Below, piece by piece: positions 1 through 5,380 of a stretch of 5,380 nucleotides of DNA. Each line of letters begins with the position of its first letter. The first letter of the stretch is position 1. Both the position numbers and the translations under genes were made by a program. Where the stretch lies: contig JBKECI010000055.1 in the NCBI GenBank assembly GCA_047974405.1, positions 1 to 5,380 of the forward strand, in the 5' to 3' direction. The notes under the pieces were generated by a model. It was not told the DNA's origin, did no database searches, and saw nothing but the letters and a program-made list of their open reading frames with translations. The stretch is from UPXZ01 sp047974405 (GTDB lineage Bacteria; Bacteroidota; Bacteroidia; Bacteroidales; Paludibacteraceae).

Positions 1-504
1 CTGTTTTATGTTTTCGATCAAGATATTGCCAACGAAATAGTAAATGATGTCTTTATTAATATTTGGAAAAAACGGTCAGATTTAGTTTTTCCTATCCATT
101 CTTATCTGGTTACGTCAGTAAAAAATGGGTGTCTGAACAGTATTCGATCCAAAAAGATAAATGAAAAAGTACTAAGCAAGCATAAAGTACAAATGCTCCA
201 ATATCAGGAAGAATATATACTTTCCAATCCGGAACCGATGAAATATGTAGAGGCGAAAGAAATAGAAAAACAGGTAATAGCGGCTGTGGAGCAATTGCCC
301 GAAAGATGTCGGCAAATATTTGAAAAATATATTTTTTCGGCACAAAGCCCGGAAGAAATCGCTACAGATCTGACTTTAAGCGTGAGTACCGTACGCGTAC
401 AAATAAAAAATGCGACCGATAAATTAAGAATTTCACTTAAACCTATATTGAACGATAAAATTCTAAACCTAATTTTATTTACACTAGCAGGTTCTTTGTT
501 TTAA
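1..504 (+). CDS. ECF-family RNA polymerase sigma factor (5' end cut by window)
   Basis: Directs RNA polymerase to a small set of promoters and is normally held by the anti-sigma factor encoded just downstream. The frame is open from base 1 and ends with TAA at 502-504, leaving 167 visible residues. Visible residues 7-29 (DQDIANEIVNDVFINIWKKR and following) match the -10-binding region 2 of ECF factors. Residues 92-146 form region 4: the linker helix contains VEQLPERCRQIFEKY, and the -35-binding helix-turn-helix begins near SPEEIA (116-121) and ends around TDKLR. The C-terminus is short and hydrophobic (ILNLILFTLAGSLF), as is common in Bacteroidota ECF factors. ECF factors are usually 160-200 aa, so probably only about 20-30 N-terminal residues are missing. 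An internal ATG at 193 is not the start, because it would remove region 2. Pairing with a FecR homologue suggests a FecI-like surface-signalling sigma factor; its target promoters are not known. Confidence 0.93.
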   Translation: MFYVFDQDIANEIVNDVFINIWKKRSDLVFPIHSYLVTSVKNGCLNSIRSKKINEKVLSKHKVQMLQYQEEYILSNPEPMKYVEAKEIEKQVIAAVEQLPERCRQIFEKYIFSAQSPEEIATDLTLSVSTVRVQIKNATDKLRISLKPILNDKILNLILFTLAGSLF

Positions 505-683
505 CAGGAGAATTGTTGCCGTAGCCAGCAATAGACACTTTAAGAAAAGCACTAACTGTAAAGCGAGATGTCAAGAATATACAGATTTTAAAAATAATCT
601 GTCATCTCTCTTCTGTGCTGACTAAATTTTTTTAACTCGAAATGGGTATATAATATTGAAACCATATTGCAATTAAAACTTAA
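505..683 (+). other. Spacer between sigma factor and fecR genes, with possible promoter
   Basis: No open reading frame of note lies in these 179 nt. The left half holds the inverted repeats listed separately. The right half is A+T-rich. TATAAT (649-654) and TAATATTG (651-658, one mismatch to the Bacteroidota -7 consensus TAnnTTTG) lie 25-35 nt before the fecR start. No clear TTTG -33 box stands at the expected distance, so a promoter is possible but unproven. The fecR start lacks a Shine-Dalgarno sequence and is preceded by A/T-rich bases, which is normal for this phylum. The gap could let fecR and the genes after it be transcribed separately from the sigma gene. Confidence 0.4.
548..633 (+). 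terminator. Nested inverted repeats followed by a T7 run (possible terminator or attenuator)
   Basis: Three complementary pairs nest around one centre: AGCAC 548-552 with GTGCT 615-619, GAGATG 565-570 with CATCTC 603-608, and ACAGATT 581-587 with AATCTGT 596-602. The last has an 8-nt loop. All 18 pairs are perfect, but the stems are separated by unpaired stretches (12 and 6 nt; then 10 and 0 nt). Seven T lie at 627-633, seven bases after the outer stem. A classical intrinsic terminator has a compact GC-rich stem directly touching the T-run, so this is an imperfect match. It could terminate sigma-gene transcripts, protect an mRNA end, or be a chance structure in A+T-rich DNA. Confidence 0.3.
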
Positions 684-1715
684 ATGATAAGCGAAGAGCA
701 AATATTTGAAAATCTGGCAGTTGATTATCTATCTGGTACTATTTCGGACGAAGATGAAATAGTATTTTTGGAAATGCTACGTTCCGACGAAAATAATCAG
801 ATAAAATTGCGTGATATAGCTGCAATACGCGCCATCTCTTTTGTACCCTCTCTCCAAGCCAAGCAACAGGCTAATTTCAAAAAAATAGAAAATAAGATAT
901 GGCCCCCCCCCAAGCAAGGAGATAACCGCACGCTGTTTTTACAAATTTTGAAAATATCAGCTTTAGTAGCATTAGCCGTTACCGTAGGGGTATCGACATA
1001 TTTTCTACTATCCAAATTTGGCACTACACAAGATACGGTTTTAGTATCCCACACCATTGTCCCCAATGGATCTACCACAAAACTTATATTGCCCGATAGT
1101 AGTGTTGTTTGGCTCAATTCAGGTTCAGAACTCAAATACGACAATACTTTCGGAGTAGAGGAACGGAAAGTAACGCTCGATGGAGAAGGATATTTTGAAG
1201 TGGCTAAAGACAAAGATAAACCCTTTATTGTAACAACACATAGCATCAAAATAAGAGTACTCGGTACTATTTTTAATGTAGATTCTTATGCCGATAAATC
1301 TACCGAAAAGGTAGAATTGATAGAAGGAGAGGTAAATGTTTCCACCTTAGACGGCGAGCAATCACAACAAAAAAGGCTTACTGCTCACGAAATGATTGTA
1401 TATAACAAAAAATCGAAAAAAATAGTAAAATCCAACTCTTCACTTTCCGTATTATCACAATGGAGGTTGGGTAAACTTACCTTTTCCAACGAATCATTAG
1501 AAAATATCTTGATTGATTTGGAAAAAAAATTTGATGTACATTTTGTGATAGAAACCGACAAAATCAAATCAGAATATTTTACCGGTAGTATCGACCTCAG
1601 TATGAAACTGAACGATATACTTGACTATGTTGATGTGGACAAAAAAATGGACATAACATACAAAGGAAAAGATGTTTATATTACCAACCGTAAAAGAAGA
1701 GAGGGTAATAAGTAA
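684..1715 (+). CDS. FecR-family anti-sigma factor with DUF4974 C-terminal domain
   Basis: A 343-aa inner-membrane anti-sigma factor, expected to bind the ECF sigma factor in the cytoplasm and to sense an outer-membrane transporter in the periplasm. Residues 1-83 are the cytoplasmic N-terminal domain (MISEEQIFENLAVDYLSG, then acidic helices). Residues about 86-109 form one transmembrane helix (ILKISALVALAVTVGVSTYF). Residues 122-225 are the FecR domain, with LDGEGYFEV (165-173), KPFIV and VLGTIFNV (192-199), then an ELIEGEVNV strand. Residues 263-340 are a DUF4974 domain beginning GKLTFSNESLENIL. The length is typical of the family. ATG 684 is chosen because it gives the complete N-terminal domain; no Shine-Dalgarno is visible. 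Nine consecutive C at 903-911 encode Pro74-Pro76 just before the membrane helix; see the separate entry. The next gene starts 6 nt after the stop, implying cotranscription. The family assignment is firm; the specific sigma and transporter partners are inferred from position. Confidence 0.95.
   Translation: MISEEQIFENLAVDYLSGTISDEDEIVFLEMLRSDENNQIKLRDIAAIRAISFVPSLQAKQQANFKKIENKIWPPPKQGDNRTLFLQILKISALVALAVTVGVSTYFLLSKFGTTQDTVLVSHTIVPNGSTTKLILPDSSVVWLNSGSELKYDNTFGVEERKVTLDGEGYFEVAKDKDKPFIVTTHSIKIRVLGTIFNVDSYADKSTEKVELIEGEVNVSTLDGEQSQQKRLTAHEMIVYNKKSKKIVKSNSSLSVLSQWRLGKLTFSNESLENILIDLEKKFDVHFVIETDKIKSEYFTGSIDLSMKLNDILDYVDVDKKMDITYKGKDVYITNRKRREGNK
903..911 (+). repeat. C9 homopolymer tract inside fecR
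   Basis: Nine C encode Pro74-Pro75-Pro76, between the cytoplasmic domain and the transmembrane helix of the anti-sigma factor. Loss of one C shifts the frame and meets TGA after 12 further residues, giving a protein of about 88 aa. Gain of one C meets TAA after four residues, giving about 80 aa. Both products stop before the membrane helix is made. Other homopolymers of length 8 in the window are A or T, as expected in A+T-rich DNA; this C run stands out. Slippage here is inferred, not shown. Confidence 0.85.
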
Positions 1716-1721
1716 CACATA

Positions 1722-2240
1722 ATGGTTATAGGAAAAAAAACAAAATACCGTTTATTATCAATTATTGTCGGAACGGTAATCTTTGTTTTGACAGCACATT
1801 ATGTATCCTGTAAAATACCGAAACAAAGTGTTTCCCCAAATATTACGAATGATTTCGATAAACCGCTGATTGTTTTTTTAGGCGGTTCGATATTGTATGA
1901 TTCTGTTTATCAAATATACCAAATGAAATTAACCGATAAAGTCATTACCAAAGGGAGAATAAAAAAACAAACCAATCATCCCACAATTTATAAGGAAAAT
2001 AGATTGAAGTATTGTTTATTAGACAAAAATAATCAGATAATATCTTCTTTTTATATGCAAAATCCCCTTGACAAAACGGTGGAATATATTGATGAGAACA
2101 GCGGTCTTATGAGAACGCGAAGTATAAGATTAAATAACGCGCCTTTCTCGTTGAGAATCCAATTAACCTCCCACAGCAAATACATTTGTTTTGAAAAAGA
2201 CAACCAGCAGCTTTTATTGGTAGATATAGACGAAAGGTAA
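1722..2240 (+). CDS. Membrane- or lipid-anchored protein of unknown function, peptidase partner candidate
   Basis: I do not recognise a named family in this 172-aa protein. Residues 5-10 are basic (KKTKYR), followed by a hydrophobic stretch (11-26) and then HYVSC with Cys30. This could be a lipoprotein signal with a loose lipobox (Val28-Ser29-Cys30) or a single N-terminal membrane anchor; the residues before the Cys are not ideal, so lipidation is uncertain. Residues 45-170 look like alternating short strands with polar turns, for example YQIYQMKLTD, KYCLLDKNNQIISSFYMQ, FSLRIQL and YICFEKDNQQLLLVDID. This suggests a single small beta-sandwich facing the periplasm or outside. No catalytic motif is seen. 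It starts 6 nt after the fecR stop, and its own stop is one base before the peptidase start, so translation of the two is probably coupled. It may assist, tether or inhibit the peptidase, or be a separately encoded version of an N-terminal beta domain; all of these are guesses from context. A run of eight A (1733-1740) covers codons 4-7. Confidence 0.85.
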   Translation: MVIGKKTKYRLLSIIVGTVIFVLTAHYVSCKIPKQSVSPNITNDFDKPLIVFLGGSILYDSVYQIYQMKLTDKVITKGRIKKQTNHPTIYKENRLKYCLLDKNNQIISSFYMQNPLDKTVEYIDENSGLMRTRSIRLNNAPFSLRIQLTSHSKYICFEKDNQQLLLVDIDER

Positions 2241-2241
2241 A

Positions 2242-3585
2242 ATGAGAAATCTGATATTGGTATTATTACTGCTTTTGACATTTAATTTTGGATTCTCACA
2301 AATGTTTGATGTGGATACAATTCAATTCAATGGTAGCACAGATACTCTAATCAACATAGTAATACTCGGAGATGGATATACTCAAAACCTGTTGGACAAA
2401 TTTGTCGAGGATGCCCACAGTACTTCCCGGGCATTATTCAAAGATGCTCCATACTCAAATTATCGAAACTATTTCAATGTGTTTTTGATAAAAGTCCCGT
2501 CAAACGAGAGTGGCGCCGCCAACGATCCCACCTACCCGATAGACAATTATTACGGGAGTACCTACAATGCTTATGGGATGCAGCGCCTGCTGGTACCTAT
2601 GAAAGAATCCAAAATATCCGGTGTGCTTGTTGCTAATCTACCCTCATACGACATAGTCATTATGATTGTAAACGATACAAGATATGGAGGTTCCGGAGGT
2701 TGGGTATCTACATCGTCAATGCATGCCGATGCTTCTGAAATTATGCTTCATGAGATGGGACATTCCTTTGCCGGTTTGATAGACGAATATTGGGCAGGAG
2801 AGCAATATGCCCATGAAGGTATAAATATGACTCAGGAAACCAATATCGAACTTTTGAAGTGGAAAAACTGGCATGGGAGTCAAGGCGTGGGTCTATATCC
2901 TCACAGCGAATCGCCTGCCTGGTATAGACCTCATCAAAACTGTAAAATGCGTTATTTGGGTGCAGACTTTTGCGCTGTTTGCAAAGAGGGGATTATCGAA
3001 AAAATTCACTCATTGGTTTCACCCTTGATTTCGTATATTCCGGCATCAACGAGTTTGACATCTTCCGATTATCCCATATCTTTTAAGTTGAATATGCTGA
3101 AACCACTTCCCAATACTTTGAATATCAAATGGATTCTGAATAATCTGCCATTCGACACAAATACCGATTCTGTCAAAGTACATTCGTTTGATTTACTGCC
3201 GGGTATCAATAATTTGAGCGCTATTGTCGAAGATACCACCCGATTGTTGCGAGTTGATAAACACAACCAAATCCACCTGTCTGCCGTTATCTGGAATATC
3301 GAAAAATCAACATCGAGAATAAAGACATTATCTTCAAAAAAGATGAATATTACTATTTTTCCCAATCCGTTTCAAAACTACTTAACAATAAAAAGCGAAC
3401 AGGAGATAGTAGAAGATATCAAAATTGAAATCGTTGACATAAAAGGAACAATTCTGGTATCAAATACATTTAGATCACAAAAACAAATATCTTTAAGTAC
3501 GAGCAATTTAAGTCAGGGATATTACATCCTAAAATTATATGCCGACAATGTTTTGATTGCTACCCACAATATAGTAAAAAATTAA
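2242..3585 (+). CDS. Secreted M64-family (IgA peptidase family) zinc metallopeptidase with T9SS sorting domain
   Basis: A 447-aa secreted peptidase. Residues 1-19 are a Sec signal peptide (MRNLILVLLLLLTFNFGFS, cleavage likely before Gln20). The mature protein enters the M64 core almost at once: NIVILGDGYT (38-47) is a family hallmark. The zinc site is HEMGH (170-174), with His170 and His174 as ligands and Glu171 as catalytic base, followed by the family's conserved AGLIDEY (177-183). Near the end of the core, NCKMRY (from Asn233) and FCAVC (243-247) hold Cys234, Cys244 and Cys247. Residues about 258-365 look like a beta-rich, Ig-like module. Residues 368-447 are a T9SS type A sorting domain with the PNP signature (374-376) and the ending NLSQGYYILKLY, so the enzyme should be exported by the type IX system and released or held on the surface. 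Some M64 enzymes cleave IgA, but the substrate here is unknown. The start sits one base after the upstream stop, and GAAAGG (2232-2237) gives a closely spaced ribosome site. The catalytic residues look intact. Confidence 0.94.
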   Translation: MRNLILVLLLLLTFNFGFSQMFDVDTIQFNGSTDTLINIVILGDGYTQNLLDKFVEDAHSTSRALFKDAPYSNYRNYFNVFLIKVPSNESGAANDPTYPIDNYYGSTYNAYGMQRLLVPMKESKISGVLVANLPSYDIVIMIVNDTRYGGSGGWVSTSSMHADASEIMLHEMGHSFAGLIDEYWAGEQYAHEGINMTQETNIELLKWKNWHGSQGVGLYPHSESPAWYRPHQNCKMRYLGADFCAVCKEGIIEKIHSLVSPLISYIPASTSLTSSDYPISFKLNMLKPLPNTLNIKWILNNLPFDTNTDSVKVHSFDLLPGINNLSAIVEDTTRLLRVDKHNQIHLSAVIWNIEKSTSRIKTLSSKKMNITIFPNPFQNYLTIKSEQEIVEDIKIEIVDIKGTILVSNTFRSQKQISLSTSNLSQGYYILKLYADNVLIATHNIVKN

Positions 3586-3718
3586 AAAAGACTTTTAATA
3601 ACAATGTGTAAAGACAATAGTTGTAATAATGTTAAACTTAACAGTCTCATTCTACATCAATTTTCAGATACAAAATATTTGGTTGCTTTATACTTAATCG
3701 TTATGAGATAGCTTTCAA
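3586..3718 (+). other. Spacer between peptidase and susC-like genes
   Basis: 133 A+T-rich nt with no ORF of note. No GC-rich hairpin terminator follows the peptidase stop; the only nearby symmetry is the weak AAAAG-A-CTTTT at 3586-3596. Readthrough from the peptidase gene into the transporter gene is therefore possible. No convincing TTTG/TAnnTTTG promoter pair is seen: TTTG at 3678-3681 has no good -7 box at the usual distance. An in-frame TGA at 3704-3706 rules out a longer transporter N-terminus. Confidence 0.45.
3630..3643. promoter_or_regulatory. 14-bp inverted repeat upstream of susC-like gene (possible operator)
   Basis: TGTTAAACTTAACA is a perfect inverted repeat with 6-bp arms and a 2-bp centre, 75 nt before the transporter start codon. 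Its size and symmetry would suit a dimeric DNA-binding protein. Only A/T-rich arms are involved, so chance is a serious alternative. Confidence 0.2.
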
Positions 3719-5380
3719 ATGAAAAACACACCTTTAAAATTTCATATACCTTTGCTCTGTAAATGTGCAAGAATAACTTTCTTGTTCCGTTCTTTTTGTG
3801 TATTTTTTTTATTGTTGGTTGTCTCTCGATTATCAGCTCAAGACATAAGGCTATCCATAGATATCAATCAAAAATCACTCAGAGAAGTGTTAAATATCAT
3901 TGAATATAAAACCGGATATTCATATTTGGTAAGAGATAATGACATCGATTTGGGCGAGATACTTTCAATCCGGGCAAACGACAAAACACTCAAAGAAGTA
4001 TTGTCGCTCTTATTCGATAAAAGAGACGTAAATTATGAGATAAGAGGACGAAATATATCCATTTTCAATCCAAAAACCGAACCAGACATTGATATTGCCC
4101 TCAGACCTTTGATTGCGTTGATGAACGGAAAAATTGTAGATGCCATTGGGCTTCCTATTGCCAATGCAAATATATTAATCAAAGGCACCCATTATGGAAG
4201 CGTTAGCGATACAAACGGAGCTTTCAAAATAGAAGCTCCCTATGGTACAACGTTGATAATATCGCACATCGGATACTCTACCGTTCATATTAAAATATCG
4301 GAGCAAGAAAACGTTACCATACGATTGACGGAAGTAACAAATCCTATTGACGAACTTGTCGTTGTCGGATTTGGAGTTCAAAGTGAGCAAGATATGACGT
4401 CTTCTGTGGCAAAAGTCCATTCAAATATTATCAAAGACAAATCGTCTGTTAATATAATGGCTTCTCTCCAAGGCGAAATATCGGGAATCAATATATCTCA
4501 ATTTTCTGGAAAACCCGGAGTGATGCCCAATATGATGGTACGAGGATCAAGCTCCTTGTTAAATTCAAACAAAATTTTGACAATAATCGATGGGATACCC
4601 GGTTCACTTAGTTTGCTTAATCCCAATGAAATAGAGTCCATATCAATATTGAAAGATGCCGCGTCTGGATCTGTTTACGGAGCCCGTGCCGCAAACGGGG
4701 TGGTGCTGGTAACTACCAAACACGGACGGGCGGGAGAGCTATCGGTCGATTATTCGGGATTTGTAGGAGGACAGCGTCCTACTAAAATATTTCAAGAAGC
4801 AGATGCCTACAGTTATGCCAATGCCTACAACGCTGCGTTGATGTACGATGCTATATCATCAGCCAATACAGACTTTGACAAGTCGAAAGAAGTATTTTCG
4901 CAAAAGCAGTTGGATGATTGGAAAACCGGAAAAATAGCCTCTACCAATTGGAGAAAAACTCTTTTTAGCCAAAAAAGTGGGCTTTTACACTCACATTCGA
5001 TAAATATAGCTGGAGGGATCGTGGGAGAAGAAACTTTGCTGAAAAACCATTTTTCTATCAATTACTTCAAACAAAATGGAAATGTAGCCAATACCGCTTA
5101 TACTCGGTTTGGACTCCGTGAAAACGGCCAATTGGAATGGAACAAATTTACAGCAGCATTTATAGTCGGACTGTCGTTTGCCAATAGCGAAGAGCCAAAC
5201 TCATCTATAGGAAATCTGGATAAGATAATCAATGCCGTAAACCGACAACGCCCTACAGACCCTATAAAAGTGTATGACGACTGGAGTATATTAGGCTCAA
5301 AAGATACCCGAAATCCTGTGAGGCAAGCCTTGGAAGGGGGGAAAAGCGAAGACGATTTTTATAATGTATTGGCCAATGTA
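3719..5380 (+). CDS. SusC/RagA-family TonB-dependent outer-membrane transporter with STN domain (3' end cut by window)
   Basis: The frame is open from ATG 3719 to the last base, giving 554 residues; SusC-type proteins are usually about 1000 aa, so roughly the distal half of the barrel is missing. The signal peptide is residues 1-40, with an unusually long N-terminal region before the hydrophobic core (26-36) and cleavage likely at LSA/QD. Residues 43-120 are an STN (secretin/TonB short N-terminal) domain, the module that signals to FecR proteins. Residues 135-207 are a carboxypeptidase-regulatory-like beta domain (NGKIVDAIGLPIANANILIK, then SDTNGAFKI). The SusC signature DELVVVGFG (211-219) opens the plug, which contains IDGIPG (290-295), NPNEIESISILKDAASGSVY (301-320) and ARAANGVVLVTTK. 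Barrel strands follow from about residue 342. It should import oligomers, probably peptides or glycans, with a lipoprotein SusD partner expected downstream. The STN domain and the adjacent sigma/FecR pair suggest that it also reports substrate binding. A T8 run (3803-3810) lies in the signal peptide. Confidence 0.95.
   Translation, partial: MKNTPLKFHIPLLCKCARITFLFRSFCVFFLLLVVSRLSAQDIRLSIDINQKSLREVLNIIEYKTGYSYLVRDNDIDLGEILSIRANDKTLKEVLSLLFDKRDVNYEIRGRNISIFNPKTEPDIDIALRPLIALMNGKIVDAIGLPIANANILIKGTHYGSVSDTNGAFKIEAPYGTTLIISHIGYSTVHIKISEQENVTIRLTEVTNPIDELVVVGFGVQSEQDMTSSVAKVHSNIIKDKSSVNIMASLQGEISGINISQFSGKPGVMPNMMVRGSSSLLNSNKILTIIDGIPGSLSLLNPNEIESISILKDAASGSVYGARAANGVVLVTTKHGRAGELSVDYSGFVGGQRPTKIFQEADAYSYANAYNAALMYDAISSANTDFDKSKEVFSQKQLDDWKTGKIASTNWRKTLFSQKSGLLHSHSINIAGGIVGEETLLKNHFSINYFKQNGNVANTAYTRFGLRENGQLEWNKFTAAFIVGLSFANSEEPNSSIGNLDKIINAVNRQRPTDPIKVYDDWSILGSKDTRNPVRQALEGGKSEDDFYNVLANV

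Noticed and set aside
193..504. ATG at 193 as the true start of the sigma factor
   Set aside because: The same frame is open back to base 1 and encodes a good region 2, so the start lies before the window.
797..1249. 150-codon open frame on the - strand
   Set aside because: It lies wholly inside fecR, whose protein has clear FecR motifs on the + strand. The antisense translation has no recognisable domain and no start signal.
1522..1740. A8 runs at 1522-1529 and 1733-1740 as phase-variation sites
   Set aside because: Runs of this length are expected in A+T-rich coding DNA and have no special placement; only the C9 tract is compositionally odd.
3586..3596. AAAAG-A-CTTTT as a terminator after the peptidase
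   Set aside because: Five mostly A/T pairs around a single-base loop cannot form a stable hairpin.
3709..3716. TAGCTTTC as a -7 promoter box for the transporter gene
   Set aside because: It ends 2 nt before the ATG, so transcription would start inside the coding region; no -33 box is found and no later start codon is plausible.
4175..5061. Two - strand open frames (4175-4420 and 4825-5061)
   Set aside because: Both are antisense to the SusC-like gene, which has family motifs along the same stretch; the translations look random.
5336..5341. G6 run in the transporter gene
   Set aside because: It is too short to be a strong slippage site, and the frame around it is intact.
1..5380. CRISPR arrays, tRNA or rRNA genes, insertion sequences, attachment sites
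   Set aside because: No regularly spaced direct repeats, cloverleaf-like sequences, transposase motifs or terminal inverted repeats were seen.

Overview
The window looks like an A+T-rich member of the Bacteroidota, most likely order Bacteroidales. Four things point there: an ECF sigma factor followed by a FecR-type anti-sigma factor, a SusC/RagA-family TonB-dependent transporter with an N-terminal STN signalling domain, a secreted peptidase ending in a type A type IX secretion system (T9SS) sorting domain, and translation starts with weak or no Shine-Dalgarno sequences. The T9SS tail argues for a T9SS-bearing lineage (Porphyromonas/Tannerella/Dysgonomonas/Paludibacter-like or related) rather than typical Bacteroides. 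This is inference; genus cannot be fixed from the window.

All five genes lie on the + strand. Positions 1-504 are the 3' part of an ECF sigma factor. A 179-nt spacer (505-683) with nested inverted repeats and a T-run follows. Positions 684-1715 encode a membrane-spanning FecR-family anti-sigma factor. Six bases later, 1722-2240 encodes an unrecognised 172-aa membrane-anchored or lipid-anchored protein. One base later, 2242-3585 encodes a secreted M64-family (IgA peptidase family) zinc metallopeptidase with a T9SS tail. After a 133-nt spacer, 3719 to the window end encodes the first 554 residues of a SusC/RagA-type outer-membrane transporter, cut by the window edge.

The genes read as a peptide- or glycoprotein-acquisition locus under trans-envelope control. 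The surface peptidase would cleave a protein substrate and the SusC-like porter (probably with a SusD partner beyond the window) would import the products. Binding would be reported by the porter's STN domain to the periplasmic part of FecR, and from there to the sigma factor. fecR, the small gene and the peptidase are packed tightly enough to be one transcription unit.

The most striking sequence feature is a run of nine C in fecR, just before the transmembrane segment, in an otherwise A+T-rich gene. Gain or loss of one C would end the protein before the membrane span and leave only the cytoplasmic sigma-binding domain. This makes a phase-variable signalling switch a concrete, testable idea. 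The unknown 172-aa partner of the peptidase is the other item worth following.
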